Source of the DNA: Staphylococcus sp. NAM3COL9
GTDB lineage: Bacteria; Bacillota; Bacilli; Staphylococcales; Staphylococcaceae
Assembly (NCBI RefSeq): GCF_001431205.1
Contig: NZ_LGPC01000002.1
Location: forward strand, 1-40,725
Direction of reading: 5' to 3'
Length of the DNA: 40,725 bases
Of this stretch, positions 11,481 through 23,669 are shown one piece after another. Numbering within the stretch: the stretch's first letter is position 1; the number at the start of each line of letters is the position of its first letter. A program made the translations under genes and the position numbers. The notes below the pieces were generated by a model. The model was not told the DNA's origin. It saw only the letters and a list, made by a program, of their open reading frames with translations, and made no database searches.

Positions 11481-11879
11481 CTATTTATCTTCTTTTGATG
11501 ATTTAGAATCTTCCTCAGATTTCTCTCCAGGCAACTTGAAAATTACTTCTCCATCATTGCTCAAATAGTAATCATCTCGCGCAACTTTCTCTATATAACT
11601 TTTATCATTGAGATTGTTTAATTGTTCTTTTAATGCGAGTTCTTCGTCTTGTTGCTTTTGATAATGTTGTTCTTTTTCTTGTCGTTCACCTGCGTCGTCT
11701 ACATTACTTTGTTTTTGAGTGACAAGCATTACAGTTAAAATAATAATGAGGATAAGTAATATGCCACCAAATAAAGTAATACGTTTACGTACGACACGTC
11801 TTCTCTTTTTTTGCTGTTGTTTCTTTTTATTTTCAGCAGAAGTGAACGTATTACCTATGTTCTCAACTTTTTTACTCAT
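11481..11879 (-). CDS. divIC: Cell division protein DivIC
   Basis: Small bitopic protein of the DivIB-DivIC-FtsL divisome complex at the septum. The 132 residues begin with a highly basic cytoplasmic stretch (18-33), then one membrane segment (about 34-54), then an outside coiled coil rich in Glu, Gln and Lys (about 62-92) and a short conserved end (ARDDYYLSNDGEVIFKLP). The ATG at 11879 follows AAGGAGGTG by nine bases. It is the last gene of the pth-mfd-flippase-mazG-rqcP-divIC run; the matching order in Bacillus supports the name. Confidence 0.93.
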   Translation of the reverse strand: MSKKVENIGNTFTSAENKKKQQQKKRRRVVRKRITLFGGILLILIIILTVMLVTQKQSNVDDAGERQEKEQHYQKQQDEELALKEQLNNLNDKSYIEKVARDDYYLSNDGEVIFKLPGEKSEEDSKSSKEDK

Positions 11880-11897
11880 TGCTTGCCACCTCCTTTT

Positions 11898-12161
11898 CTA
11901 GTCTCCACTAACCTTTTCTTCTTTGACTAGTTCATACATACCTTTTGCATTTTCTTTAGTCGCATGTTCACTTAAACCAGTAACTTCAATTGTAATCACT
12001 TTTTGTCCAAATCGGATTACAAGTTCGTCTGTTACTTTTACGTCAGTACCTGCTTTCGCTACTGAACCATTCACGGCAATACGACCTTGATCACTAATTT
12101 CTTTAGCTAAAGTACGACGTTTCACTAACCGTGATACTTTGAGATATTTATCTAATCTCAT
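11898..12161 (-). CDS. rqcP: S4-domain RNA-binding protein RqcP (YabO/Hsp15 family)
   Basis: An 87-residue protein that is almost wholly an S4 RNA-binding domain (MRLDKYLKVSRLVKRRTLAKE at the N-terminus, with the typical Asn-Gly turn near 31). In Bacillus, RqcP works with RqcH on stalled 50S subunits to add alanine tails to nascent chains; the role here follows from the family and from the conserved mazG-rqcP-divIC order. The ATG at 12161 overlaps the mazG stop (ATGA), with AAGGAGG inside the end of mazG, pointing to coupled translation. Confidence 0.9.
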   Translation of the reverse strand: MRLDKYLKVSRLVKRRTLAKEISDQGRIAVNGSVAKAGTDVKVTDELVIRFGQKVITIEVTGLSEHATKENAKGMYELVKEEKVSGD

Positions 12162-13351
12162 AATTTATTTCCTCCTTGCGCTAAAATTTTTCTTAAGGCA
12201 TCTTCATCTAATGACATATTTTTTGTTTTATCATACAACTTCAAGAAATGCTCTGCAAATACTTTTTCAAATTTAACACGTTTCGTTTTACCTTCTTTTG
12301 CTTTTGCTTCTGACCATATATGTTTTAAATCTTCTTCAGTTTCCGCTTCGGCATCACCAAAAATGTGTGGATGTCTACGTATCATTTTTTCTGAAAGGCT
12401 TTGAACCACTTCATTTATATCAAGGAATCCGGCTTTTTTGCCAATACTTGTATGCAATAATACTTGTAAAAGTATGTCCCCCAACTCTTCAATGATGTGC
12501 CAATCATCTTCGTTATCTATTGCTTCAAACAATTCAAATGTTTCTTCTAATAGATAACGTTTTAATGTGTGGTGTGTTTGCACTTTATCCCAAGGGCAGC
12601 CTATTTCGTCATCGACAAGCTGGTCTATAATGTTCGCAGCAAAATAGAAATCACTATAATATGCTTCTTCTTTTTCTACTTTCGGAATAAATACACTCGT
12701 CAAATTACTGAAAATAGCTGCATGATGGTCTAATTCATAAAGCGGTATTTCTATTACATTTGCAGCATTATTTTGTGCACCATCGACGATAAACACTGTT
12801 TGCTCATCATGATAATGTTCCATCAATGTCACTTTTAAATCGCCTGCAGTCATAGGACTATAAACTTGAGTAATGAGCGTATGGGTACGAATATTTAACT
12901 GCTCTTTTTTAATCGCTGTCGCATCAAGTAATGTAAAACCATCGTTTGGGTCTAACTTCACCGCTTCAAATATATCATCGATAAAGCTTTTGCCTCCCAA
13001 AACTTCAACCTGAACATCATTATGCTTTTGTGCGTAAGCTTCTAATTTCACAGTTGTCGTTTCAGCTACACGTGGATGTCCGGGCACTGTGTATATGACA
13101 TCATCACTCTGTGCCACTTCAATGAGCTGCGACACAATGCGTTCATAGACGCCTTCGAATGATTCTTGTGCCTCATATTCGCTATCAAAACTTTTGAATT
13201 GTATATTTTCTGCGGTTAATTCTTTAATTACAGGATGATCCAATGTACGCGTGTAAACCATCATTTGTTTTTTAAGAAATTTGTAGATACCTAAAGGTAA
13301 ATCATCAATACCGTAGTTACCTAATCCAACAATTGTTATTTTACCTGACAT
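12158..13351 (-). CDS. mazG: YabN/MazG: tetrapyrrole methylase-like domain fused to MazG pyrophosphohydrolase
   Basis: A two-domain protein of 397 residues. The first half resembles SAM-dependent tetrapyrrole methylases (IVGLG at 7-11, VPGHPRVAE at 89-97), with no known substrate. The second half (about 230-397) is a MazG all-alpha NTP pyrophosphohydrolase, with CPWD (252-255) and metal-binding ExxE (270-273) and ExxD (289-292). MazG proteins remove abnormal NTPs or lower (p)ppGpp in other bacteria; this protein's role is not settled. The ATG at 13351 shares one base with the stop of the membrane-protein gene, and rqcP overlaps its end by four bases. Confidence 0.93.
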   Translation of the reverse strand: MSGKITIVGLGNYGIDDLPLGIYKFLKKQMMVYTRTLDHPVIKELTAENIQFKSFDSEYEAQESFEGVYERIVSQLIEVAQSDDVIYTVPGHPRVAETTTVKLEAYAQKHNDVQVEVLGGKSFIDDIFEAVKLDPNDGFTLLDATAIKKEQLNIRTHTLITQVYSPMTAGDLKVTLMEHYHDEQTVFIVDGAQNNAANVIEIPLYELDHHAAIFSNLTSVFIPKVEKEEAYYSDFYFAANIIDQLVDDEIGCPWDKVQTHHTLKRYLLEETFELFEAIDNEDDWHIIEELGDILLQVLLHTSIGKKAGFLDINEVVQSLSEKMIRRHPHIFGDAEAETEEDLKHIWSEAKAKEGKTKRVKFEKVFAEHFLKLYDKTKNMSLDEDALRKILAQGGNKL

Positions 13352-14898
13352 TAATGTTTCCCTCTTTTCATATGATAAAGTTTATCGCCCAATGGTAAAT
13401 GTTTTAATTCTCTATAACTCAATAAATGCATACGTACAATAGAGAAAACGATTACCAATACGCCAATAACTGCTGCGATGATTAATTCAATTAAACCTGT
13501 GATTCTACTTTGTGTATGTACGAGCCACATTCCTATTTGAACAGCTACTGACAACATCACCATCGTAGCAATCAATTTAAATACGAATTTTTTCATCATC
13601 TGGAATTTATAGTGTTTTAGTACGTGATAATGTAAAACGAGTGTAAATATAATAAGTGAAGTTACAGTGCTAATACTACCACCTAGCATTAATAATTGTG
13701 GTATTAAAATCACATTGAGAATTACTTTACTAACAACACCGATAATAAAGGCAATTAGCACAGGGCGAACTTGATTTTTCACTTGTAATAAAGCAATGTC
13801 CATCATTATGAGCGAGACGCATATAACTGTCAGCATATAGAGAGATAACGTACCAGTCAGACTATCATTTTTAAAAAACACACTATTCATGACCGGCAGT
13901 AAATTAATTAATCCAATACCAGCTGCCACACTAAACATAATTGTAATCTTGATAGAGGCATTCGCATATCTATTAATCAGAATATTGTTGCGCGCTTTAA
14001 TCGCATCCGTAAGCATCGGTATAAGAACAAAACAAAATGTTGTTGTCAAAATTAAGCCCATTTGTATAAATGAAGCGCCTCGATCAAAAATACCTTTTTG
14101 CGTAGTTGCTTCTTGAAAATTTAAGCCTGCATTCTGAAGTGCATGTATGACCGTAAAACTGTCTATCACTTGCCAAACGATGACAATAAGCTGACTTACA
14201 GCAAAGATGATAATAGCTAGTGATAACTTTTTCCATTCTACTATTGCCTGGTTATTCGGTTTATTCGCTTGCTTGAGATTAAAAGGCTTGCCTTGCATTA
14301 GGAATATACTGGATGCTAAAAACCCTACTGCTGAACCGATAATAGCCACTGTACCAGCTGTGTAAACAGACCATTGTTGTGTCATAAATAATATAATAGC
14401 AAAGATGATAATTACAACACGTATCACTTGCTCTATGACTTGTGATATCGCTGGAACAGTCATATGCTGATGCGCTTGGTAATAACCTCTATAGACTCCC
14501 AATATACCAACAAACAAGAAACTAAAACTTGCTGCTCTTAACATTGGTGTGAGGTTAGTGTCTCCCATTAGAAGTGCGACCCACTTCGCGCCTATGAAAA
14601 CAGCCAAGAAAAAAGCAGTACTAATGAGTTGTAACCTCAGTAACACTTCGGTGTATTGTCTTGATTGCCCTTGTGTACCAAACGTTTGTGTAACTGCACT
14701 TGGAATAGCGTTCATTGTTAAAATAACACCTAAAGCAACAATCGGATATATTTGTTGATAAGCATATAATCCTTCGTCTCCAAGTATATTTTGATACGGA
14801 ACACGGTAAATTGCGCTTAATATTTTAACAATAACAAGTGCGATTGTAAGAACAACTACGCCGTTAAAGGCCGTATTCTTATCGTACTTAGATTTCAT
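13351..14898 (-). CDS. Multi-pass flippase-like protein (polysaccharide biosynthesis / SpoVB-YabM family)
   Basis: A 515-residue integral membrane protein with about fourteen hydrophobic helices and few charges between them, as in the MVF/MATE-like flippases that include MurJ, SpoVB and Wzx. The opening includes the family-like stretch [20 protein letters not shown]. Staphylococci carry a separate MurJ elsewhere, so this is more likely the YabM-type paralogue, whose substrate is unknown; a lipid-linked sugar is an inference from the fold. The ATG at 14898 lies 11 bases inside the end of mfd with a weak ribosome site, so translation probably depends on mfd. It overlaps mazG by one base. Confidence 0.9.
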   Translation of the reverse strand: MKSKYDKNTAFNGVVVLTIALVIVKILSAIYRVPYQNILGDEGLYAYQQIYPIVALGVILTMNAIPSAVTQTFGTQGQSRQYTEVLLRLQLISTAFFLAVFIGAKWVALLMGDTNLTPMLRAASFSFLFVGILGVYRGYYQAHQHMTVPAISQVIEQVIRVVIIIFAIILFMTQQWSVYTAGTVAIIGSAVGFLASSIFLMQGKPFNLKQANKPNNQAIVEWKKLSLAIIIFAVSQLIVIVWQVIDSFTVIHALQNAGLNFQEATTQKGIFDRGASFIQMGLILTTTFCFVLIPMLTDAIKARNNILINRYANASIKITIMFSVAAGIGLINLLPVMNSVFFKNDSLTGTLSLYMLTVICVSLIMMDIALLQVKNQVRPVLIAFIIGVVSKVILNVILIPQLLMLGGSISTVTSLIIFTLVLHYHVLKHYKFQMMKKFVFKLIATMVMLSVAVQIGMWLVHTQSRITGLIELIIAAVIGVLVIVFSIVRMHLLSYRELKHLPLGDKLYHMKRGKH

Positions 14899-17800
14899 CT
14901 GATATAACCATACTTTCTTCTAAACATTTCGCTAAGAATTTCAAACTATCTAACCAATTACTTACTTTATTTAAAGTCACTTTCATTTTACCATCTTGAA
15001 CGCCAACTTTCATTGCACGGCCTAATGGTTGTGTTTGTTTGAATAACGTTTCTCCGTTAATATCTGTCGTTCCTTTTTCAGACAGATAAATTTCTACCTT
15101 TTTACCTACATCTTTAATAAGCGCCACTCCGGCATTTAAAGCATGAACTTTTATCTCCATCATATCCAACAGTCTTTCTACTTCTACTGGATAATCATTG
15201 AAACGATCTATTAATTCATCTTTAACATCCATAAGCTGTGCTTCAGTTTCAATCTTACGTAATTTTTTATAGATTTCTATTTTAGATTGTTCATTTTGAA
15301 TATATTCAGCAGGTAAATAAGCATCAATGTTGAGTTCAATTTCAATTTCAGGCGCATCTTGTTTCTCATCTTTAACACCACGTTTTTCATTCACTGCCTC
15401 TTCTAGCATTTGTGAGTAAAGATCGAAACCAACAGAATCAATAAATCCATGTTGCTGTTTACCCAAGAGATTACCTGCACCTCGAATATTTAAATCACGC
15501 ATAGCAATTTTAAATCCTGAACCTAACTCAGTAAATTCCTTAATTGCTTGCAAACGATCTTCAGCTGTTTCTGACAATACTTTATTCGTAGGGTGCAAGA
15601 AATAAGCATAGCCAATACGGCTCGAACGTCCGACACGACCTCTCAATTGGTATAACTGGCTGAGTCCGAAACGGTCCGCATCTTCGATAATAAGTGTGTT
15701 AGCGTTTGGAACATCAACCCCAGTTTCGATGATTGTAGTAGTTACAAGGATATCGTATTCATGGTTAATGAAACTTAGCATTGTTTCTTCTAAGTCTCCT
15801 TCTTTCATCTGTCCATGTGCGATACCAATATTCGCTTCTGGCATTAACATTTGTAATTGCTCTCGTTTTTCATAAATAGATTGCACTTTATTATATAAAT
15901 AAAAGACTTGTCCTTCTCTAGATAATTCTCTTTCTAGTGCTTCTTTAATAAAATTCGTATTCTGTTCTAATACGTAAGTTTGTACTGGAAAACGATTTTC
16001 TGGTGGTGTTTCAATCACTGATAAATCACGAACCCCCAACATACTCATGTGTAATGTACGTGGGATAGGTGTTGCCGTCAGTGTTAAAACATCCACATTC
16101 GTTTTCAATGATTTAATTCTTTCTTTATGACGCACACCAAATCGTTGTTCTTCGTCCACAATTAATAACCCTAAATCTTTATAATGGATATCTTTACTTA
16201 ATAATTTATGGGTACCTACGACGATATCAACGAAGCCTGACTTTAATCTTTCTTTTGTTTCTTTAACTTCTTTTGTACTTCTAAATCGACTAATGAGTTG
16301 GACTTCGATTGGAAAATCCTGCATACGCTCAATTAATGTTTCATAGTGCTGTTGTGCCAAAATTGTTGTTGGCACTAAGAAGGCAACCTGCTTTCCTTCC
16401 ATAACAGCTTTAAACGCTGCACGTACTGCTACTTCTGTCTTACCATAGCCTACATCACCACATAACAATCGATCCATTGGGCGTTCAATTTCCATATCCT
16501 GCTTAATTTCTTCAATTGATTTACCTTGGTCTGGTGTTAATTCGTAAGGGAAATCTATCTCAAATTCACTTTGTTCTGCCGTATCCGGACCATATTTATA
16601 TCCTACTGACATTTCACGTTCTTTATATAGATCAATTAATTCATCAGCCATATCTTCAACGCTTTGTTGTACTTTAGCTTTTGTTTTTTTCCATTCTGTA
16701 CCACCAAGTTTATTTAACCTAGGTGTCTTGTCCTCTGACGCTACATATTTTTGAACTTGATCCATCTGATCAACTGGTACAAACAATTGGTCTGTCCCTT
16801 TATATTGAAGTTTAATGTAATCTTTATGTACGCCACCGACTTCAAGTGTTTCAACACCTAAGTATCTACCGACACCGTGATGCACGTGTACGACATAATC
16901 TCCTACTTTTAAATCTTGGTATGATTTGATTTTTTCAGCGTTTGTTAATGTTTTTTGTTGTTTTGGTTTTTTCTTTTGTTTAGATTTAAATAATTCGCGT
17001 TCCGTCACAACGACAAGTTGCATATAGGGCAGCTCAAATCCTTCTGATAAACTACCCTCGGTAATAATTGCATTGCCCCCATTGTTTTGTTGACCTGGTG
17101 TATCGATAAATGTTGGGATATGCATTTCATTGAGCATAGATTGAATACGTTCTTTTCTCACTTCCGTTTCAGCAAGAACAACGACAGTATAATCATTTTG
17201 AATAAAGCGCTGAAATTCTGAGCGCATAATATCATATTGTCCATAAAATTGTTGTACGGGCTTACACGAAAATTTGATGATTTCATTTAGTTGAATAGGC
17301 ATTGTTGCCGTGAATAATGTAAAATACGTCACTGGATAATCTTTCAACAATGCTTCAAATCCATCATATTGTAAGAAGTTTTGATCAATAAATCCTTTAC
17401 CACTTTCTATAAGATTTTGCATAAATTCATCAACTTCAGTTATAAGTGTTTGCTCAGTTTCTTTAATTCTATTATGTTCATCAACTGCAACAATAGCATC
17501 ATCTTTAAAATAATCCATAATCGTCGCTGGCTGTTCATACATAAATGACACAAGTCTACGCAATACTTGATGGTCAAACATCGTTGATTCAAAAAGTTCG
17601 AAACTTTCGTAAGTTTCTTTCAAATCATTACGTGCCGATTTTTCAATTTTTAGACGTGTATTTTCGTATGCTTCTTTTAATTTTAATTTTGTATGCTTAA
17701 GCACATCGTCCGTGATAATATAATCACTTGCTGTCGTAATATTGACTTCTTCGATGTTCTCTTTTGATCTTTGTGTCTCCACATCAAAATCACGAATCGA

Positions 17801-18400
17801 ATCCACTTCAGTATCGAATAGTTCAATTCTTACTGGCTTCCCAATTAACGGATAAATATCGACAATGCCACCGCGTAATGAAAACTCACCTATATGTGAC
17901 ACTACACTTTCTCTACGATAACCCATATTCACTAATTTATTTAAAAATTCATCAATTTCAATATCGTCACCAACAGATAGTGTTAATTGATGAGATTTCC
18001 ACATTTCAACTGGAGTGAGCCATTTTTTCAAACCATTTAATGGTACGATAAATAACCCTCTCTTTTCTTGAGCAAGTGCAGTTAATGTGCGTACACGCTC
18101 GCTCATAAATTGAGGGCTTTGTGTTGAGAATTCTTCTGTCATGATATCTTGCATTGGATATTTATAGACCTCATCTGCATCTACAAATTGCAGCAAATCA
18201 CTTTCCAATTTATCTGCTTGATATAAATTATTTGTAACAACTAATAATTGTTTAGTGCTGTGTAAATATTTTTCGGCTATAATTGTTGATTTAGCTGCTC
18301 CAGATAAGCCAGTGACAAGCACATTTTCTTCACCAAATACGTCGTTTAATTCTTGGTATCGTTTGTCTTCATTTATATATTGTGTAATTATTGATTTCAC
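14888..18400 (-). CDS. mfd: Transcription-repair coupling factor, GTG start
   Basis: Removes RNA polymerase stalled at DNA lesions and recruits UvrA. The 1170 residues cover the full Mfd architecture: UvrB-like N-terminal part, RNA-polymerase-interacting CarD-like domain ([19 protein letters not shown], about 499-517), then the RecG-like translocase with GDVGYGKT (648-655), DEEQ (749-752) and TATPIP (775-780), and a C-terminal regulatory domain. The start is GTG at 18400, overlapping the pth stop by four bases (GTGA) with only a weak ribosome site, so it is probably coupled to pth. The sequence closely matches remembered S. aureus Mfd. Confidence 0.98.
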   Translation of the reverse strand: MKSIITQYINEDKRYQELNDVFGEENVLVTGLSGAAKSTIIAEKYLHSTKQLLVVTNNLYQADKLESDLLQFVDADEVYKYPMQDIMTEEFSTQSPQFMSERVRTLTALAQEKRGLFIVPLNGLKKWLTPVEMWKSHQLTLSVGDDIEIDEFLNKLVNMGYRRESVVSHIGEFSLRGGIVDIYPLIGKPVRIELFDTEVDSIRDFDVETQRSKENIEEVNITTASDYIITDDVLKHTKLKLKEAYENTRLKIEKSARNDLKETYESFELFESTMFDHQVLRRLVSFMYEQPATIMDYFKDDAIVAVDEHNRIKETEQTLITEVDEFMQNLIESGKGFIDQNFLQYDGFEALLKDYPVTYFTLFTATMPIQLNEIIKFSCKPVQQFYGQYDIMRSEFQRFIQNDYTVVVLAETEVRKERIQSMLNEMHIPTFIDTPGQQNNGGNAIITEGSLSEGFELPYMQLVVVTERELFKSKQKKKPKQQKTLTNAEKIKSYQDLKVGDYVVHVHHGVGRYLGVETLEVGGVHKDYIKLQYKGTDQLFVPVDQMDQVQKYVASEDKTPRLNKLGGTEWKKTKAKVQQSVEDMADELIDLYKEREMSVGYKYGPDTAEQSEFEIDFPYELTPDQGKSIEEIKQDMEIERPMDRLLCGDVGYGKTEVAVRAAFKAVMEGKQVAFLVPTTILAQQHYETLIERMQDFPIEVQLISRFRSTKEVKETKERLKSGFVDIVVGTHKLLSKDIHYKDLGLLIVDEEQRFGVRHKERIKSLKTNVDVLTLTATPIPRTLHMSMLGVRDLSVIETPPENRFPVQTYVLEQNTNFIKEALERELSREGQVFYLYNKVQSIYEKREQLQMLMPEANIGIAHGQMKEGDLEETMLSFINHEYDILVTTTIIETGVDVPNANTLIIEDADRFGLSQLYQLRGRVGRSSRIGYAYFLHPTNKVLSETAEDRLQAIKEFTELGSGFKIAMRDLNIRGAGNLLGKQQHGFIDSVGFDLYSQMLEEAVNEKRGVKDEKQDAPEIEIELNIDAYLPAEYIQNEQSKIEIYKKLRKIETEAQLMDVKDELIDRFNDYPVEVERLLDMMEIKVHALNAGVALIKDVGKKVEIYLSEKGTTDINGETLFKQTQPLGRAMKVGVQDGKMKVTLNKVSNWLDSLKFLAKCLEESMVISDEI

Positions 18401-18969
18401 TTGACTTCACCATTATATTCATTCATCACATGATCAAAGCGAGAACTTTCTATATAAGCTTCAACTGCACGCGCAGAATATGCTATTACTTTATTCATTA
18501 TTTGCATTTCTTGTTTTGAAAATTTTTGTAACACATAATCGACAATTGACATACCATTTGAAGGTCTATCTACACCGATTCTAATACGCTTGAATTGGTC
18601 TGTTCCTAATACTTGAATCATTGATTTAATCCCATTATGACCACCAGCGCTGCCTTTTTGTCTTAGGCGAATCTCTCCTTGTGGTAAATCTAAATCATCA
18701 TATAAAACAACTAAATCATCTATATCTATATCATAATATTTCATTAACGGACCTACCGCTTCACCTGACAAATTCATCATTGTTAGGGGTTCAATAAACA
18801 TGACTTTCTCTCCACCAACGCGTTCGATTGTATAGGCACCTTTAAATTTTTGTTTATCTAATGAAAATTTATTTTGATCTAACATGTAGTCTATAACTTC
18901 AAAACCAATATTATGTTTTGTTTGTTCAAAACGTTTGCCTATGTTCCCTAGGCCTACAATACATTTCAT
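18397..18969 (-). CDS. pth: Peptidyl-tRNA hydrolase
   Basis: Releases peptides from peptidyl-tRNAs that fall off ribosomes. With the ATG at 18969, seven bases after TTGGAGG, the protein has 190 residues, the usual length; the frame also opens at a GTG at 18996, which has no ribosome site. Catalytic His19 lies in TKHNIGF, acidic D90-D91 in LYDDLDLP, and the tRNA-binding loop GSAGGHNGI is at 105-113. It heads a tight run of overlapping genes into mfd and the flippase-like gene. Confidence 0.97.
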   Translation of the reverse strand: MKCIVGLGNIGKRFEQTKHNIGFEVIDYMLDQNKFSLDKQKFKGAYTIERVGGEKVMFIEPLTMMNLSGEAVGPLMKYYDIDIDDLVVLYDDLDLPQGEIRLRQKGSAGGHNGIKSMIQVLGTDQFKRIRIGVDRPSNGMSIVDYVLQKFSKQEMQIMNKVIAYSARAVEAYIESSRFDHVMNEYNGEVK

Positions 18970-18999
18970 TTTGTTACCTCCAATTGTTGTTCTCACTTA

Positions 19000-19028
19000 A
19001 CTATATATATCATTTTCATGTATTTGAA
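19000..19028 (-). promoter_or_regulatory. Candidate promoter of the pth-mfd run
   Basis: Minus strand -35 TTCAAA (19023-19028), a 17-base spacer and -10 TATAGT (19000-19005), between the rplY terminator and pth. The -10 is good, the -35 partial. Confidence 0.5.
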
Positions 19029-19077
19029 TTAATAAACAATTAAAAATTATTTTTTCATATCATTCACTATAATAACA

Positions 19078-19119
19078 TAAAAAAGCACCTGCTTAACGTA
19101 TTAAGCACGGTGCTTTTTA
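19078..19119 (-). terminator. Strong terminator of rplY
   Basis: Minus strand stem AAAAAGCACC-G-TGCTTAA / TTAAGCA-GGTGCTTTTTT around TACG, with one bulged base. A-runs and U-runs flank both sides, so it could act in both directions. It ends rplY before the pth promoter. Confidence 0.95.
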
Positions 19120-19176
19120 TAAGATATTACAATATGGGAATCATCAACTTATGTTGATAATGAAGCGTGAAGAATA

Positions 19177-19821
19177 TTATTTTTCTTCGTCTTCTTTAGA
19201 TTCGCCTACAACTTCTGGCTCTTGAGTTTGTGCTTCGCCTTCCATTGCTTCGATTTCTTCTTCAGTTGGTTCTTCAGTCGGAGCTACTACTGTAACTACT
19301 GAATCAGTAGCTTCATTTTCGATAGTAAAGTCGCCTGTTACTTTAATATCTTCAACTGCAATACTGTCATTGATTTCTAATTCGCTGATTTCAACTTCGA
19401 TTGCTTCAGGAATATTGTCTGGAGTAGCTGTAACTTCAAGGTTGAATAATGGTTGTTCAACCACGCCGCCTTCTTTAGTACCTACTGCTTCACCAATTAA
19501 ATGAACAGGTACTTCAACAGTACGTTCTTCAGTCATATTGATTGCTAAGAAGTCAATGTGAGTGATTTGGTTTTTAAGTGGGTCGAATTGGTAGTCTGAA
19601 ACCATTACTTTAATTGTTTTAGAACCTACGCCTAATTCGATAACACCGTTACGTCCAACTTCACGAATAACTTTAATAAATGCTACTTCGTCTACTTTAA
19701 CAGAAGTATTTTTTGTACCATAACCGTAAACGATTGCAGGTACTTTACCAGTATTTCTTAGTGTTTTAAGGTCTGAACGTGTTTGTTTACCTTGACGAAT
19801 AATTGACTTTAATGCAGCCAT
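19177..19821 (-). CDS. rplY: 50S ribosomal protein bL25 (Ctc, long form)
   Basis: Binds 5S rRNA in the large subunit. The 214 residues hold the L25 5S-binding domain (about 1-92), the second beta domain of the long CTC type (about 93-180) and a very acidic tail (from about 185). Two ATGs are possible: 19827 is only three bases from AAAGGTGG, while 19821 is nine bases away and gives MAALKSI, like MASLKSI that I recall in S. aureus. I therefore use 19821. It has its own near-consensus promoter, a structured leader and a terminator, so it is a separate transcript after prs. Confidence 0.95.
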   Translation of the reverse strand: MAALKSIIRQGKQTRSDLKTLRNTGKVPAIVYGYGTKNTSVKVDEVAFIKVIREVGRNGVIELGVGSKTIKVMVSDYQFDPLKNQITHIDFLAINMTEERTVEVPVHLIGEAVGTKEGGVVEQPLFNLEVTATPDNIPEAIEVEISELEINDSIAVEDIKVTGDFTIENEATDSVVTVVAPTEEPTEEEIEAMEGEAQTQEPEVVGESKEDEEK

Positions 19822-19827
19822 ATTCAT

Positions 19828-19922
19828 TTTCCACCTTTCATTTTGCTCAAATAAGAGCCCCTCACTTGCCCATCAACATGATGTTGCTTGCAAGCGTTTA
19901 TTTTGCTCGTGAATTCACGAAC
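19828..19922 (-). promoter_or_regulatory. Structured 5' leader of rplY
   Basis: From the predicted start near 19922 the RNA can form three hairpins: GUUCGUG-AAUU-CACGAGC (the DNA core 19907-19920 is a perfect 14-base palindrome); CGCUUGC paired with GCAAGUG enclosing CAACA/UGUUG; and GCUC/GAGC just before the ribosome site. The sequence GAGCAAAAT(A/G)AA occurs twice, after the first and third hairpins. This suggests control of L25 translation or stability, but the fold is hand-drawn and not shown to be conserved. Confidence 0.55.
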
Positions 19923-19928
19923 GAAATC

Positions 19929-19957
19929 ATTATACATTTATAAAATATATTAGTCAA
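19929..19957 (-). promoter_or_regulatory. Near-consensus sigma-A promoter of rplY
   Basis: Minus strand -35 TTGACT (19952-19957), exactly 17 bases, -10 TATAAT (19929-19934). The -35 hexamer overlaps the last codons and stop of prs (TTT GAC TAA). One of the best promoter matches in the window. Confidence 0.88.
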
Positions 19958-20915
19958 ATAGCACACTAACAGATTCGCGTTCGTAAACACGGATAATTGC
20001 TTGTGCTAATAAACCAGCTACAGATAACTCTTTCGTATTGATTGGTTTACGGGTTTCATCTAATTGAATTGAATTTGTAACGATTAGTTCTTTGATTGCT
20101 GAATTTTCAATGCGTTCTTTAGCTGGACCTGATAATACAGGGTGTGTACAACAAGCATATACATCTTTAGCACCTTTGTCTTTTAATGCTTGAGCTGCCA
20201 ATGTAATTGTTCCTGCTGTATCAATGATATCGTCAATAATAATAGCCGTACGTCCTTCTATTTCACCAACAATGTTCATCACTTCTGCAACATTTGGTTT
20301 TGGACGACGTTTATCAATAATAGCAATCGGTGATTTAAGTATATCTGCAAGTTTACGCGCTCTTGTTACACCACCATGATCTGGAGAGACTACAACACAC
20401 TCTTCAAGATCAATACCTGACTCATTCTTGAAGTATTCTGCTAAGATTGGCACACCCATTAAGTGGTCAATTGGCATATCGAAGAAACCTTGGATTTGAG
20501 GTGCATGTAAATCTAACGCAATCATACGATCTGCGCCTGCAGTTTCAATTAAGTTTGCTACAAGTTTAGCAGTAATTGGTTCACGACTGCGTGCTTTTCT
20601 ATCTTGACGCGCATAACCATAATACGGAACAACTATATTAATATTAGCTGCTGATGCACGTCTACAAGCATCAACCATAATTAATAATTCCATCAAGTGT
20701 AAATTTACAGGGTTCGATGTAGGTTGAATAATAAACACATCACAACCACGGATACTTTCCTCTATATTGATTTGAATTTCTCCATCGCTGAAACGTTTTA
20801 CTGAACACTTACCTAGTTCGATTCCAACATGATCTGCTACTTCTTGGGCTAAAGGTTCATTACCTTTTAAAGAAAATATTTTCAAAGCAGAATTCTTATA
20901 CTCATTGTTTAACAT
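19950..20915 (-). CDS. prs: Ribose-phosphate pyrophosphokinase (PRPP synthetase)
   Basis: Makes PRPP from ribose-5-phosphate and ATP, feeding purine, pyrimidine, histidine and tryptophan synthesis and salvage enzymes such as Hpt. The protein has 321 residues, class I length, with [11 protein letters not shown] (135-145) and the PRPP motif [13 protein letters not shown] (225-237). The ATG at 20915 is seven bases from TTGGAGG. It follows glmU with a 153-base gap without a terminator I can see, so glmU-prs cotranscription is likely. The rplY promoter starts inside its final codons. Confidence 0.98.
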   Translation of the reverse strand: MLNNEYKNSALKIFSLKGNEPLAQEVADHVGIELGKCSVKRFSDGEIQINIEESIRGCDVFIIQPTSNPVNLHLMELLIMVDACRRASAANINIVVPYYGYARQDRKARSREPITAKLVANLIETAGADRMIALDLHAPQIQGFFDMPIDHLMGVPILAEYFKNESGIDLEECVVVSPDHGGVTRARKLADILKSPIAIIDKRRPKPNVAEVMNIVGEIEGRTAIIIDDIIDTAGTITLAAQALKDKGAKDVYACCTHPVLSGPAKERIENSAIKELIVTNSIQLDETRKPINTKELSVAGLLAQAIIRVYERESVSVLFD

Positions 20916-21068
20916 TTATAGTCCTCCAATTAATTCATTCAATTAGTTTTCATTTAAAGACAAGCGCAAACTTACATTGTTTATCAATATAAAGCATTTT
21001 GTGGTTAACAAGTTATTCAATTACATTAAGTTTAACAGTTCAAGCATGCATGTCTAAACATATACCTT

Positions 21069-22457
<1,389 letters not shown>

Positions 22458-22462
22458 TTATT

Positions 22463-22492
22463 ATTATAATTTAACGCTAGCCACACTTTCAA
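22463..22492 (-). promoter_or_regulatory. Promoter of glmU-prs
   Basis: Minus strand -35 TTGAAA (22487-22492), an 18-base spacer and a perfect -10 TATAAT (22463-22468), about 38 bases before the glmU ATG. Confidence 0.7.
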
Positions 22493-22587
22493 GGCTCAAA
22501 GTGCCAATGTTTTTTATTAGAGTGTTTTTTATTACTATTGTTAAAAATAAAGTGCATAGTATTTGTCATCTATTTAGGTTTTAAAAG

Positions 22588-22613
22588 CGCTTCATTATTC
22601 TGAAGTGATTTTT
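22588..22613 (+). terminator. Terminator-like hairpin, plus strand, in the glmU-spoVG gap
   Basis: Plus strand CGCTTCA / TGAAGTG (one G-U pair) around a six-base loop, followed by ATTTTTCTT. On the minus strand the same place has an A-C mismatch and TTTTAAAA. In this otherwise geneless 478-base gap (22425-22902) I see only this hairpin, the glmU promoter, the spoVG terminator and AT-rich DNA. It is not clear which transcript would use it. Confidence 0.4.
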
Positions 22614-22820
22614 CTTATTATCGGTAATTCCCAACATATTATTATGAATGAAACACACGGTGCCCCTTCTTTATGTAATTGTTTTCTTCATAATAATATA
22701 GTTAAGTAAAAACATGTAAATTCAGGTTATTTATTATAAATTTCAAAATTATAATTTTTGTCACCTTTACATTTTATAAATAATTTTAATATTTTATATT
22801 TTAGTCACGCTTACATAAAT

Positions 22821-22863
22821 AAAGAAGATTGAATTTCCTAGTTTTAGAAATTCAATCTTCTTT
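22821..22863 (-). terminator. Terminator of the ispE-purR-yabJ-spoVG run
   Basis: A perfect 17-bp stem (22821-22837 with 22847-22863) around a nine-base loop. The minus strand continues into TTTATTTATG. It begins about 40 bases past the spoVG stop. Confidence 0.88.
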
Positions 22864-22902
22864 AAAACAATATTAAATTCACTATAATCTCAAATAATTA
22901 AA

Positions 22903-23211
22903 TTAAGCTTCCTCATTAGTATCTTCTGATGATTGAGCATTTTTATCAGGGATGACCTCATCAGTTTCTTCGTATACTTTCATCACAGCATCCTGTATTT
23001 CTTGTCTCATTTCTGAATTGATTGGATGCGCGATATCTCGGAATTCACCATCTGGTGTACGTTTACTTGGCATTGCGACGAATAGACCTGTGTTGCCTTC
23101 AATAACGCGTAAATCATGTACCACAAATGATTCATCTAAAGTGATTGAAACAAGCGCTTTCATTCTTCCATCTGTTTGTATTTTTCTAAGTCTTACATCT
23201 GTCACTTTCAT
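22903..23211 (-). CDS. spoVG: SpoVG, site-specific DNA/RNA-binding regulator
   Basis: A 102-residue protein almost identical in its first 85 residues to the staphylococcal SpoVG I recall (opening [20 protein letters not shown]). In S. aureus SpoVG acts with the sigma-B response and affects capsule, virulence factors and beta-lactam resistance; that is literature on the family. The variable acidic tail starts near residue 88. The ATG at 23211 follows GGGGGG. It comes 65 bases after yabJ, the yabJ-spoVG pair being standard in staphylococci. Confidence 0.97.
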   Translation of the reverse strand: MKVTDVRLRKIQTDGRMKALVSITLDESFVVHDLRVIEGNTGLFVAMPSKRTPDGEFRDIAHPINSEMRQEIQDAVMKVYEETDEVIPDKNAQSSEDTNEEA

Positions 23212-23276
23212 GTAGTGAGCCCCCCATAGTATCTCTTTGTTAGAAGCTTAACAATTTTATTAAAAATTATAAATCC

Positions 23277-23651
23277 TTACTTCACTTTTGCAATCACTTC
23301 TATTTCTACTTTAACATCTTTAGGTAGTCTTGCTACCTCAACGCAACTTCTCGCAGGTTGATGATGATCAAAATATTTACCATAAACTTCATTTATATTT
23401 TGAAATTCATTCATATCAGCAATAAAAATAGTAGCTTTTATAACCGAATCTATATCTGATCCAGCTTGGTCTAGTACAACTTTTAAATTTTCTAAGACTT
23501 GTGTCGTCTGTTCTTTTACATCATCGCTAACAATCTCTCCATTTAAATTTAATGGGATTTGTCCAGATGTGAATACTAGACCATTTACTTCTGTTGCATG
23601 TGAGTATGGTCCTAATGCTTCCGGTGCTTTGGTTGTATTAATCGTTTTCAT
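23277..23651 (-). CDS. yabJ: RidA/YabJ family enamine/imine deaminase
   Basis: A 124-residue RidA-type protein, which hydrolyses reactive enamines such as 2-aminoacrylate released by PLP enzymes. Family signs are the GPYSHA segment (14-19), SGQIP (29-33) and the substrate-binding arginine R101 in [12 protein letters not shown]. The ATG at 23651 is about 13 bases from AAAGGAG, longer than ideal. It starts 18 bases after purR; in Bacillus YabJ is needed for normal PurR control, which fits the purR-yabJ pair. Confidence 0.95.
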   Translation of the reverse strand: MKTINTTKAPEALGPYSHATEVNGLVFTSGQIPLNLNGEIVSDDVKEQTTQVLENLKVVLDQAGSDIDSVIKATIFIADMNEFQNINEVYGKYFDHHQPARSCVEVARLPKDVKVEIEVIAKVK

Positions 23652-23669
23652 GATGCCGTAATCGCTCCT

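Noticed and set aside
22590..22690. Short minus-strand frame of about 25 codons in the glmU-spoVG gap, after AAGAAGGGG
   Set aside because: It would need a GTG start only a few bases from the ribosome-like sequence and shows no recognisable protein features.
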